The position numbers and the translations under genes were made by a program. This document shows positions 51,163 to 63,145 of a stretch of DNA of 64,000 nt, piece by piece. Position 1 is the stretch's first letter; each line of letters begins with the position of its first letter. A model generated the notes under the pieces. That model saw only the letters and a program-made list of their open reading frames with translations, made no database searches and had not been told where the DNA came from. This stretch comes from Ephemerocybe angulata (Eukaryota > Basidiomycota > Agaricomycetes > Agaricales > Psathyrellaceae), in contig JAACJK010000001.1 of the NCBI GenBank assembly GCA_013368325.1, positions 992,001 to 1,056,000 on the forward strand, written 5' to 3'.

Positions 51163-54100
51163 TGAGCACGCAGCGCCATCGCACATCACCGAGTCGACTC
51201 TCTCCTTTGCATAATCTACCCTCGCGCCTCTTGTCAACCCTAGGCCCCTTTAGTTTAAATATGATCAGGAAAACTCCATTCATGCCTGGTTCTCGTGCAG
51301 CACGCTGCATGAAGCACTCCATTCTTCGAAAGGCTAACAGCCCTCTGACTCTTGTTCTCGATGAACAGAAGGCATCCCCCATCGGACTTCAGCATTTGGC
51401 CAATTTGTGCGGCGATTGTCCACCGCGATACGTTGGAAAACTGGGCCAATGTGAAGAATGATTTCGACCAGTGCGCCTTGTGTTCAAGCTCGATGGGGGA
51501 AACCAAACCTTCCCTCGCTCCTTCCCGGTTGCAGGTCCCAAATGAAAATCCCAGAGATGGATGGATGGCACCGTCGAGAACCTGTATCAGTCCATGGCAC
51601 CTCTCGACATCATCCTAATGGCCTCGGATTTCTATTGCCTCCGTGACGTCCACTGGCAAGCGAGCGCACGCCTATATCTCTCGCCGCTCTGGGCTTTTTC
51701 GACCCCAGCGAGTTCGAAAGCGGCGTTGATCGACGACATGTCTTCTCGAGCGGCAGCATTCGGTCTCGACAAGCCTCAATGTCCGTGTGCCAGAACCATG
51801 CCCCTCTGGGCAAGGAACATTCACACATTGGGCTGGATATGTCCTGGTTCCGGGGAGGAAACGAGAAAGCAAAGCCTCCGACTCCAGCATCCTGGTCGTG
51901 GGGCCTGATTTGGATTTCAGTCGCTGAGTAGCCCAATTTGTCTGGTAGGATTCTTTTGACAGGATGAGCAGTGCCAGCCAAAGTCCTGGAAATGCCTTTA
52001 CTCCATTGCTCCCAGGCGGCTATAGCATTTGACCCAGCCGATTGGATTTGTGGTATGAGCCTGTGCGTGTGTGCTACGCGCGATAGAAATGTGCTCATTG
52101 GCTACTGGATCGACTGTAGCGCTCGCCTTGGGTCTTGGCTTCGGAGGTCGGACAGAGCTCCTTGAGCTCACATCATGTTATCGCCTATCCAAGGGTAAAT
52201 AGCCTGTCGCTAAATCCCTCAATGAAGTTGGGAGCTGCGGTGTGCTTCCTGCAAGACCCGGATAGTGAGCAGTGGGAAAGCCGCCGAAAATGATGCTTCT
52301 TTCGTTCGGGCGGGCGTAAGGCGGGTGGGCGCTTAATTATGAGGACGATGACATTTGTGCTTATTTGGCTGGAGCGTCTGTTCTGTGATTCGTGGCAGTG
52401 GTGCGGCGGACTCAATAAAGGTTGCTTTCTCCCTCATGAACTGTCCAACGGCATAAACGGTGTCCGGGTCGTCTTACACCGAGCTACAGGTCCTCTCGAT
52501 ATCTGGCCTTCTTACGGAGTGGTTCTCACAAACGGAAATTTGGTTTGACGCCCTGGCACCCGCTCGGACTGGCTTCTCGAAGACATCCTACATGCGCAAC
52601 GCATATAAGTACATCGTAAACCCATAGGCTAGGCCCGACACGTCTCTATGGGCCTCTATAATTATGGCCTCAGCTCTCGTGCCGTCATATCCAAAGCTGC
52701 CCATTCGGCGGCTAACCGGAAGTGTTGCTACAAGGCTCGGCCTCGACGGCTCTCTCAGGCTCTCACTACTACTACCATATGCACGCTTGGCTTCTCTCGG
52801 ACTTTGCTAGATTGTGCGACCAGACTGGCGCGCGATAGTGGGCGGAAACAGCGGCTTGCCTGTTTCCCAACTCGTATGCCAGTGTCTAGACGGTTCAGAT
52901 TGGTGTTGACTGGTGACCGGTCTTTGACTCTCCAAGGCGCCTTTTTACTTGGATCTCTCCTCCGACGGTGGACTAAAAATACGCTTTGAATGGCTGCCGT
53001 CAATCGTTGCACCCTCTCGGTGGTCGGACCTGAACCTCGTTCCTGGACTCGGTGGTGGCTTCAAAGGAGTTCGTTTTGTTGATGATGTTCTTACGAAGGT
53101 GTAGGTGCCACACCGTGATACCCAGGCACTTGGAAGGCTTACTTATTTCTGGGTGAGTCAACAATACGGTCGTTAGGAAGCTGGGCGACAACTCACGTCT
53201 GTGTACGACTGCAACATGATGGTATGTACTCCTTTGACAATCGGTTCTGATGTCGGGCCGGGTTGTTCTCGTTGTGCAACTCTCTCGCTCTTTTGCGTCC
53301 CTGTCCCTCGTCTGCAGAAGGCCAGGGCCAAGGACTCGAGACCGGTTGTTACTATCCGTTCCCCGACGCCACCTCAGGCTTGCGGCGCCTGAACTCCAAT
53401 GCGATGGACTCAGGCTCATCGGCATCGTGCTAAATGTTGAAACTTGACAATCTTACGAAGGCCAAAGTGGTGACAGATCCGAACCCGACACGCCCGCTCG
53501 CTTGTCTTCAAAATTTAAATTAGTTTCTCCCATACCAATCCATAGACGGGACACCATAGGTGCATCTGGGCTGAGATCTCGGTGTTATCAGGTGCGCGCC
53601 AACGACCAGTCCTCGAGGCCCTTTCTGCCTGTCTAACAAGCATTTGACCTCTAGTCTCATATGTCAAGCATCGGTGTTATGAAAGACTGGCCCGGTTTGT
53701 GTGCACGGTATGGCGCAAGTTAGTGCCTCCTTTCCCTCATTACGGCCCTCATGTTGCCACCAACGTGCTTGGACGAACCGGCTCGTCAGGGAAATAGGTA
53801 ACGTATCGCTCTTAAAGGGGACATAATTTGGCTCACGCCTACTTATTCTTTCTAGACGCGGAGACCGAAGGGCCGCAGCGTTCCCATTTTAATTATCAAC
53901 AAAGTAGCAAGAGTTGGGTTTGTCGTGGCAGGCGGCGGTCTCACAAGTTGTCAACCACCCCTAGCTGCTTTCCAGATATACCTCGTCCCAGTGAACATCG
54001 AGCTGGGTGGTTTACGAGCCTGCAAAGTCAAGATGGGCACGCCTCATGAGGTCGGCAGAGATCAATAGATATCGACTTCGTCATCATCAGCATCATCTTT

Positions 54101-54738
54101 GATTTCGTATGGCCTTGGATGCAACCAGGAACGGATAATAACACCGGCAAGATGGAGAGGCACACGCCACCAGCCCTGTCCTCTCCTGTCCTCAGCAAGC
54201 ATTTCTTCTGGAACTGTGCGTTGTCAAACATGCTACATTTCCCTTGTCCACTTATGAACTGAGAACGGCTTCAACAGGATTAAACTCTACATGCAGACAA
54301 GGACATGTGTAGTGCGGCTTCTGCAAAACTTCTCACCATCGATTCCATTACCCGGAACAAACCAAGGCTTGATAAGATGCCTAGAGCAATTGAATTCAAC
54401 CATACGAATCGCATCTTACCAAAGGGCAGATGCACAGTCTGGGACTTTGAGTTACTTAAATTAGCAGAGGCGGATAGCAACGATCACACGGTTGTTACGA
54501 GAGAGAGGCGAGCTGGAGCAGATTGGCGGTTCGAGGGCTCGAACCTGTGGAGCCCTTAAATACTGCATGCTCCAACGGCGTCAAACTCCAACTTCTCCCT
54601 TCATCTCCTCTCTCCTGCACGGGTGGTGACTCTCCCTCCTTTCTCCCTCTCACCGTTCGAGCCTCGGTCCAGGTTCCATTTCTCTCGTTAACTCACATAC
54701 GACGTTCCTTTCCACACACATTCTCTTATCGCGGCGAT
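51163..54738. other. Gene-poor stretch of about 3.6 kb
   Basis: Only short overlapping ORFs occur, the longest on the minus strand at 51610-52098 (162 codons) with no motif. A TATA-like sequence near 52602 is followed by weak ORFs. I see no repeat boundaries or transposon protein residues. Confidence 0.5.
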
Positions 54739-56546
54739 ATGGGTGCTTCAACCACCATTTTCTCAACTGCCTTCCTCGCGCTATGCATGAGTGCAACGGC
54801 CAACGCCTACTGGCTCATGGGGGCCAATGCGATTACCAAGGAGCGTATCGATCCTATCGTCAACCCTGGCAAGGTATCTGGGCACACCCACATCGTCTTC
54901 GGCGGGAGCAACTTCGGCCTCACTGCCTCCACCGAGAACATGCGCAAAAGCGAGTGTAGCTCCGTCCCAGTCAAAGAGGACAAGTCCAACTACTGGGCCC
55001 CGCTTCTTTACTTCCAGTGGGCCAATGGAAGCTTCTCGAGCTTGGACGGTGGCTCCGTCATCTACTACCTCTTTAACGACAAGGCTGGAACCACGACGGC
55101 GTTCCCGCCGGACTTCCGCATGCTCAGTGGAGACCCCACCCTGCGGTCCTACAACGCTACGAGCCCCGCGCAGCTGGCCATCGACTTCCTCTGCCTCGAC
55201 TTCAACGGCCAGACCACCAAGCACACCGGCCTTCCCGAGAAGCAATGCCCGTCCGGCATCCGCTCGCAGGTCAACTTCCCCAGCTGCTGGGACGGCAAGA
55301 ACGTCGACTCGCCCGACCACAAGTCCCACGTTGCTTTCCGCTCTGGAGGCCCGGATAGCGGCGACTGCTTGGACCCCAAGTATCCCGTCAACCTCCCCCG
55401 TATCTTCATGGAGCTCTACTGGAACACCGGCGAGTTCGACAAGGTTCGTTCTCAGGCGATGAACCCCAACCAGCCCTTTGTGTACGTCTCCTCCTTTGTC
55501 CTTCCTTCTTGCCGCTGTTCGTAGGGACTTATCGCGGCCCTTCTTAGATTTGCGTACGGTGATCCCACCGGGTACGGGAACCACGCAGACTTCTACAACG
55601 GCTGGGAAGACGGTGTGCTCCAGCGTGCGGTCGACAACTGCAACTGCAACCCGTACGGCGATGTAAGAGCCCCCTCTTCTCCACTTCTATTCGTGACTCC
55701 GACGCTGATCGCGGCTTGCAGCCCACCTGCTGTGGAGACAAGGGGATCTTCACCCTCCTGAAGGACCATCAGTGCCATATCACCCCCGGCCTCGACGAAC
55801 GCAGTACGTGAATTCAAGCCGCTGCATATCGAGCCAACCAAATATCCATATCTGATTGATTGCTTTCAGCTACTGGCATGCTCCCCAAGCTTCCTGGTAA
55901 CAATCCCGTTCAGCCCGCCGGACAGAGGGCCACCATGTATTCGGACCCCGTTAGCCCCGCAAGGATCCTGCCCGTCTTCGCATACACTGGAGACTCGCCC
56001 ACTGCGACAGGCACCGTTGTCGGTGGACCGACGACCGCTTCGTCGACTGGAGGCTCGAGTAGCACGGCTACGACGACCTCAAGCAGCGCGGCGACGACAA
56101 CCTCGAGTAGCACGGCGACGGCGACCTCGAGCTCCGCAACGACGACGACTTCTACTACGTCATCGAGCTCGGGCTCTGTTTCCACTACCTCGTCCTCGTC
56201 CTTGTCAACCCCTGCTGTCGTAGGCACGTCTTCTACGACGAGCACTTCGACCAGCACCGGCAAGCCGACCGCAACAGTCACCACCAAGCCTACCGCGACG
56301 GCCACTGGCACCACCTCCACCTCCACCACCACCTCCACTACGTCCTCCTCGGCGTCTGGCACCGCGAAGCCAACAAAGCCAGCTGCGACTGTGACGGCCA
56401 CAACGTCGAGCGCAGGTGCCTCCAAGCCCACTTCGTCGCAGATGTGCGGGAAGCCGAAGAGCCACCACCACGGCAAGCGCCATTTCAGCCGGAACCACCA
56501 GAGGCGATATGACTTTGACGTCGACGACTACTACCACGCCGCGTAG
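54739..56546 (+). CDS. DUF1996 secreted protein with Ser/Thr-rich tail
   Basis: The ATG at 54739 opens a signal peptide (MGASTTIFSTAFLALCMSAT, then ANA). The following domain is DUF1996, common in fungal secreted proteins: YWLMGANAITKERIDPIVNP, GKVSGHTHIVFGGSNFG, YWAPLLYFQWANGSFSSL, MLSGDPTLRSYN, CPSGIRSQVNFPSCWDGKN, SHVAFRSGGPDSGDCLDPKY and LPRIFMELYWNTGEF, spliced to GDPTGYGNHADFYNGWEDG and CNCNPYGD. The last exon adds about 190 residues dominated by Ser/Thr, a likely O-glycosylated stalk, and a His/Arg-rich end. There are four exons. The biochemical role of DUF1996 is unknown. It probably acts at the cell wall or outside the cell. Confidence 0.9.
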
Positions 56547-57191
56547 ATGCCTCCAAAGAAAATCCAATTCCGACCCAGTGCTTGAGTGCATTTCGGGTCT
56601 CATAGATTTCAAGGCTCGACACGGTCTTGCTCGGTTTATCCCTTACATAAAGTTATAGCTCTCCGTCACTCTCACTCTCTGTCGGTCTCTGTCTTTCCAT
56701 TGGTCTCCCGGTCTTTTTGCATTGGTCTCCCATCCAATCGCTACCCCGCTGCGTCCTGCACGCATGCTGTTACCCATCTCGTTTCGGCAAGCCCGATACC
56801 GCTTTTAGAATACGCCAGCGGCGCTGCATACCCTCAGCAACTAGTTTGCGGGGTTCGTCCCAATCGTCACCACCTTACATAGCCAGTCTATACCAACGAC
56901 TTCAGGTACAAGTCAACAATGATATCGTTACTGCACAGTTCTTCAGGTCGAATGGCTCATGAGTAGAGATGCCAGTGATAGCAGTAAGTGGACTCCCAAA
57001 CCCGATGAATTGATGCGCTAGGTAGAACAGATGCAACAGCAAAAAGGTGAGATGAGATGCGACATGCGACAGGAAGAAAATTGTGTGCGAGGGACGTATA
57101 GCAGAATAGGAAGAACTTTGAAATAACGATGGACTAATAATGCAAATGCCAAAGCAGAACAACAGTAAGATATCAACACTAACAAAGCAAA
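56547..57191. other. Convergent 3' intergenic region
   Basis: Downstream regions of the DUF1996 gene and the RING-like gene. The stretch includes a C/T-rich tctctgtc run near 56670-56710. No gene is supported. Confidence 0.6.
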
Positions 57192-58843
57192 CTAGGCAAA
57201 AACCTGGATAGCTCCTCTAGGTGAAGGGTCCTGTAGGTCAGTCAAAACCTTCTTCAACAACTGCCGCTCCTTCTCCGGCCCCCACCCTCCGCAGATCTTG
57301 ACACTCGCATGAACCCTCCCGCAGCTAGGCACAGGGCACTTCCACTCAAACTCAGCCTCGACTTTGGCCTTCTTGTTCGAGGCAGCCTTCCCAGTGGCCC
57401 TCTTGCGTTTACGCGACGGAGACACTAGTGGAGGATCCTCCGGAGAAGCGGAACCAGATTCCTGTGCGGTAGAACTCTTCCGTGACCGCAAGCGAGAGCG
57501 TATGCTAGGATCTTCCTCTTGGCTTTGGCTAGAATTGCCGGAGCGAGATGCGTACAGGCTTGGATCTTCGCCGTATGGAATCTCCTCCTTCGCTTTCCCC
57601 TTCCCCTTGCGATCGACAGCATCCTGCGGCTGGCCAATCTCGCCCAGGCACTTCCCGTCGACCATATGCCCGCATCGAAGCGCCCAGATCTTGCGGTTGT
57701 AGGTATCTGAACCCGTGAGCCCAGAATTTAAGACGAGGGGATCTTGACACCGTGCGCAAACAAGGAGCGTGGACATCTTCGCTTCTTCTTCCTTCTTCGC
57801 CGCGCCTTTCTCGTCATCGTCCATGATGACAATGGGTTCAGACGAGGACGTTGGTGGGAACATGCTTGACTTGCTCGTCTCCTCGGAGTCGTCGCCTGGC
57901 GCGAAGTCGAATGTGAAGCCAGGTTCGGAGGGTACAGGATGTGTATAGACTGTTTTGTAGTGTTCTTTCTCCGCAAGCGGTTTTCTGAAGCGGTCTCGGC
58001 GGGAGCGTATGAAGTCCATATACTCCTCCTCCTCCTCGTCGGACGAAAGCCCGTCCTGCGCAACATCAGGCCCGCCGAGGAGCGCGCCGATCCGCGACGC
58101 CATGCCAGGATATATCCGACGAATGGCCTGGGGCACGCCGTTGAAGAAAGGCTCCAATATGCTAGACCCGCTGCCTCGGCCGTGCGCGAGGCCGCCGCGC
58201 TGTTCTGCGGCGACGCGGGCTCTGTTGTTCGAGATGATGGCACCTCCGAGGCCTAGGACTGGGACGTGATGCGACCGAGGAGCGGCATGGGGTGCGGGCA
58301 CGGCCTGTGGCTGTCTTCGCGAGGGCCCTGCGGCGGGCGGGGTATTCCGACCGAAATTGAAGTTGAAGGTGCGGTCGATGGCTTGGACAGGTGGCGGTGG
58401 GCCATGCCGATGTCCGCTGCGGTGAACCATGGATGTGTGTCCTGCAAACTGGCGGGGAACCCGGGGGACAGGAGGTATTGTGACAGGTACATTGTGGCGG
58501 GGTGGTGGGGAGAATAACCTTCGCCGTTCGACTGGGATTGGCTAATTAGACGTCGGGAACCTGGGATGGCTTAGGATTCAATCAACTCACCAGGCCGCGG
58601 CGAACCTATCATTTCTATTTCGTCGTCGCTATCAAGTAGAGATATCGTCTCTGGGGCACCCGTGGCGGGCTGTCTCGATGGACCTGCAATAGGCCGAGAT
58701 GAGCGTCGCGAGCCGCCGACGACCTGAACTTCGTCGTCGTCGAACAGGTCGACATCAATGACTTCTTGTGGATTCGAGTGCGTCGAGTGCGATCTGGGGG
58801 TATTCCCAAGGGATGAGAACGGTCTCTCGACAGCTGTCGCCAT
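57192..58843 (-). CDS. RING-like protein with SUMO-interacting-type motifs
   Basis: The start at 58843 (MATAVERPFSSLGNTPRSH) gives an N-terminal exon with two hydrophobic-acidic stretches that look like SUMO-interacting motifs: VIDVDLFDDDE and ISLLDSDDE. One intron (gtgagttg...gcgaag) joins it to a long Pro/Arg/Ser-rich exon. Near the C-terminus Cys/His residues suggest a RING-like zinc fold: LLVCARCQDPL, ALRCGHMVDGKCL and, after a ~95-residue basic insert (SRKRKRATGKAASNKKAK), FEWKCPVPSCGRVHASV. SIMs plus RING is the layout of SUMO-targeted ubiquitin ligases, but the Cys spacing is not canonical and the insert is unusual. Function as an E3 ligase is inference. Confidence 0.75.
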
Positions 58844-60970
58844 CGTCAATATTGGGTCGATGGTCGTGGTCGCCGTGAAAGAGGAGCGATCACCGTTTGT
58901 CACCGCGGAGCAAAGTCCGCAGGGGCCACGTGCACGTGCCAACAAATATCAGGCCGATGTCGGCCGGCGATAGCCGAGAAACCGGGTCCAGCCATCAGGG
59001 GAGCTGCGAGCTTGCTTCGCTCTCTCATGTTCCTTGGGCGCTTGTTTAGAGAAAATATCGGTATAGTGAGTTATAGGGTCCACAACAAGCGGCTTGGGAG
59101 CGTACTGACAAGAAATTCCGCACACTGCCTTAGAATTGATTAGGATTACCCATGCTCGCGCTCTTCGACTTCCAGCAGAACTCTGGAGTGCCCCACTGAC
59201 CACGGATTATTGCTCATGTTCCCTGCATGTTGGGCCGACCGAACACGGTCAACTATTCACATCGCCGAGTTAAATCTCGGGGATCACTTCTGCTTTAGCG
59301 CTCAGCCTACGGAGTAGGCTGCATGCATAATGATAGGTATGGCTTTTCTTTCTCTGCCTGCCGGAAACTAGCTCGCTTCGTCAGTGCGGATAGCTTCGCA
59401 GAGCGATGTGTCTTCGTAGGCTCTGGACTCACTCCATGATCTCGCAGAATGATGCCCGAGATTCGTTTCGCGGTTATGTTTCACGTCCTACCTCGCCTGT
59501 TACACCTCAAAACATTCTGGCTTGATGTTTTGGTTCTGGGGATGCACCAATTATCAAGTGGGCGAGGTCCTACATTTCACACCCGCCGAACGGGGGTCAT
59601 AAAGCACGAGGTGAGGGCCTTCAAGGCGCATCTTTCCCAATCTATCCATTGATGTCCATTCTGTCCTTCTAGAAGCGGTGAGAGTGTCCTGGTTAGGCCC
59701 ACTCACCATCTAACTTCTAGGTTGCGGCAACTCAAGAAAGCCGATGTCAGGTTGTCACTCAACAGGTCGGTCTTCTATCCGCCTGTGTTGTCTCCATACG
59801 CTAATCCTATCAAGAGTAGGTCGTGTACGTCTGGCGCGTCCGCGACGCCTGGTCTTCCGCTGGTTCCGGAATTAGTGGCGGTGACTATGGCATTTATGGC
59901 CTTGCCGAGCACTCGACCTGCAAACATTGTTCCACCACCTGGCGGAGCCGACTACCCAATGTTGGCCAACGATCATGGGCCTTAGTACGCTTCATGAATC
60001 TTGAACCCTCTCAAGATCTCACTTTCCTAACGAACACTGTATTGGGTACGAATGCGATCTAATTTCAAAAATGCACTTCAGTGGACCTGCAAGTGCACAC
60101 ATACGACAATCGCAAACCATCAGAATGAAGATTTTGACGCGCCACCCGAAGATATGATAATGGTGATTTGTGCATTTTATTTCGCTGATTTGGATGCTCC
60201 GTGCAACAGATGGTTTTCAGGTGTGGATTGAGGAACGACCGTGAAGGGCAATAATCCGACCACTGCGTATCATATTGTGCGACATCGCTCCACTTTCATC
60301 CATGTAGGCGCGGGCAACCCCGCTCGCAAATGTCTATAGAAGATCGGTGCGTAAGATCCCCACCCAGCCATCGTCACCGTCTAACTTTCTTTGAAGTTGG
60401 ACGTAAAGATCCCAGGCTGAAGTGAGAAACCTGGTCTGGCTTCCGCCCGTCGATGACAGCGTAACCGACGATGGATTCTCTCTAAAAGGTTAATGCACGC
60501 TCTTCCTTGACTCGGTATCACCAATCTCAACGCATCCTTCCCCTGAAAACAAGCTGTTGAACCTCACTTTCTCCGAACGTTATGCGTCGTAATCACTGGT
60601 TCTCATTCCAGATCAAACAGACATATCGAATCGGTGTTTATCGGCTTCGTCTCCATGAGCGATAGATAGCCGATTTCAGTTCAGTCGAAGAATCTGCGAA
60701 GGCCGTCCATCGGGCTAGCCAGGCGAATCAATTGACGGACTGTAGAAAGTTACATCCGCGTTTTCATGAACCGCTTCTTGGCCATTCCAGGATGCATTCC
60801 CCGGAATTACAACACAGCACAGGCCCACTACGTGGTATATAACCCGCTGTCATTTCTACTCAAGGGACGAAAAGGCACAACCACCTGCTTCTCACCGTCA
60901 AATTTGCGAGCCTCTCTGCTTGCTCAAACTTTACCTACCGCCCTTCACTATCCACACACCCCCGCGCCCC
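58844..60970. other. Gene-poor upstream region, about 2.1 kb
   Basis: Upstream region of the RING-like gene and of the terpene synthase. Short ORFs (for example 59823-60062) lack motifs. No RNA gene or repeat was recognised. Confidence 0.5.
60836..60842 (+). promoter_or_regulatory. TATA box of the terpene synthase gene
   Basis: tatataa lies 129 bases upstream of the ATG at 60971. Confidence 0.5.
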
Positions 60971-62306
60971 ATGTCGGACCGGCCCTTCCCCGCCTCCTTC
61001 GTCCTACCAGACCTCGTCGCGCACTGCCAATACCCTCTTCGGGTGAACAAGCACTGCTACGGCGTCGCCCGCGAGTCGGAGAAGTGGCTTCTTAGTGGCG
61101 CCAAGCTGTCTCCTGCTCGCGCAGACAAGTTCATGGGTCTGAAGGCAGGCGAACTCACCGCCGCATGCTACCCCGATGCGGATCCGTATCACCTGCGCGT
61201 CTGCGATGACTTCATGAACTACCTCTTCAATCTAGACGACTGGCTCGACGAGTTCGACCTGGACGACACATACGGGCTCGCCAAGTGCTGCCTTGCGGCG
61301 ATGCGCGACCCCTTCACTTTCGAGACCGACAAAAAGGCCGGCCTAATGACCAAGTCGTGAGTTTATTCTGTCGCTTGAAGGCTAGCAGAGCGGCGGCCAC
61401 TGACAACTGTCCAATTATATTATACCTTGTGTGGCCCCGACAGGTTCTTCAGCCGCTTCGTGCGGACGGCAGGTCCAGGGTGCACCGAACGTTTCATCCA
61501 GAACATGGACTTGTTCTTTCAATCTGTCGCGCAGCAGACGCAGGACCGCGCGCAGGGCGTGATCCCAGATATGGAGTCGTACCTCGCGCTCCGAAGGGAC
61601 AACAGCGGCTGCAAACCTTGTTTTCAATTAACCGAGTTCGCTGCTGGGATTGATTTACCGGAGGAAGTCGTCCAGCACCCCGTTATCCAGTCGCTCGAGG
61701 AAGCCTCGAACGACCTGGTGACCTGGTCCAATGTACGTAGACGAAGCCGCCTTTTCTTTATTTCCTTTGAAGTTCTCGACGGTCGGACGGGTGGTCGGAC
61801 AGTCGTCTTTCCTCCCCCGCAACCCAGAGCGTGATCATATCATGAAGATGTTGTTGGCTGACCTGGACGCACAGGATATCTTCTCGTTCAATGTCGAACA
61901 GTCACGAAACGACACCTTCAACCTCGTGCCGGTGATTATGCACGAGAAGGGCTTTAGCCTCCAAGAAGCGGTCGACTTTGTCGGCGACCTCTGCAAGAAG
62001 ACGATTGATCGTTTCGAGAATGATAAACAGCGCGTGCCGTCCTGGGGCCCCGAACTCGACTCGCAAGTCCAGATCTACATAGACGGGCTGCAGAATTGGA
62101 TTGTCGGTACGTACTGCGTACTACTACCCCCTCCCCTTGGCGGCGCTGCTGTCCTTGTAAAGAAAGCTAATGCGGCATTCATGCGTGTTCATCTAGGCTC
62201 GCTTCATTGGTCGTTTGACTCTACGAGATACTTCGGAAGCCTGGGCCAAGAAATCAAAAAGCACAGAGAAGTCAAGTTGCTTCCAAAGCGAAGGAAGTCG
62301 GCCTAA
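60971..62306 (+). CDS. Sesquiterpene synthase (class I terpene cyclase)
   Basis: This class I terpene synthase of the basidiomycete sesquiterpene type cyclises farnesyl diphosphate using Mg2+. Four exons (60971-61356, 61444-61732, 61875-62106, 62199-62306; 338 residues) join in frame. The N-terminus reads RPFPASFVLPDLVAHCQYPL. The aspartate-rich motif is FNLDDWLDEFD. The NSE triad is NDIFSFNVE and is formed exactly across the intron 2 junction (WSN/DIF), which supports that splice. It is followed by QSRNDTFNLVPVIMHEKGF. The RY pair near the end is DSTRYFG. Length is normal. No cytochrome P450 or transporter lies within the window to the left. The product cannot be predicted from motifs alone. 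Confidence 0.93.
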
Positions 62307-63145
62307 TCGCCCCGCCAAGTTTTCCCTTCTCCAAGTTCCCATCCTTATTAATTATTTATCTATCTATTTTTTATGAATGAAGAAGAGAAACGGTGGTCTT
62401 TTGGACTCATCTGGAGGACACGCAGGGTGTTGCGGGTATTATGTAGTATGTAGAGGCGTCACTCGTACATGATCTAGCAATAGGATTGGATAATTCTAAC
62501 TTAATCTTCCTCGGTTTCCTCCCCATTGATAGTGAAGATTGAGGCTTGAAGGTCAGGGCACCCTCAGCTTTCGTTTGTGGATGCTTGTGTATAGAAAAAG
62601 ATGGCTCAACCCCGCTCTCAATCCAGCAGTCATGTTCGTTCCTTGCGCTATACCATCTCCATCTGAATCTGTCAGGCACGCCTATAGAGAGCCATCCATC
62701 GAATTCATGCCCTTCTGAGCATCGCAGATTCTTTCCTGCCGATACAGCCAAGATTCTCCTTGACCCTATCCATATTTGAAGCTCAATCTGGATTCAGCCA
62801 CCGTCCACAGCAACAATACGGCACAGAGCCCAGCTAACGCCTAAAAGCAAATCTCTCGGGTTTGAACGCCGGCGAGGTCCATAATAACCCCGCATCGTAA
62901 CCCTCTCTCAAAAAAGCCTAAGCGTAGCGCTCACTCGCTCATCACAAGCACATCATCATCCCAGTCCAAGTGAAGCTAGCAGCACAGTGATACATAATCA
63001 TTGATATAAGCAAGGGAGACGTAAGTAATATACTATCCAAAAGGCAGTTCAAATTTAACTTTTTTCCACCCACAAACACCCACACGGACCAGCAACACCC
63101 CACCCAACAGACGCTCGGTTGGCGCCCCACCCTCCATTCCTACAT
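62307..63145. other. Convergent 3' intergenic region
   Basis: Downstream regions of the terpene synthase and the Gly-rich protein gene. Only short unsupported ORFs occur. Confidence 0.55.

Noticed and set aside
51610..52098. 162-codon minus-strand ORF
   Set aside because: No recognisable domain, and several other frames are equally open. Not enough for a gene call.
54527..54544. tRNA T-arm-like inverted repeat (ggttcgag ... ctcgaacc)
   Set aside because: The rest of a cloverleaf cannot be built on either strand. It is an 8-bp inverted repeat of unknown meaning.
54781..55584. 267-codon minus-strand ORF opposite the DUF1996 gene
   Set aside because: It mirrors the strongly GC-biased third positions of the true gene. 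Its Val/Gly-rich translation is typical of an antisense shadow.
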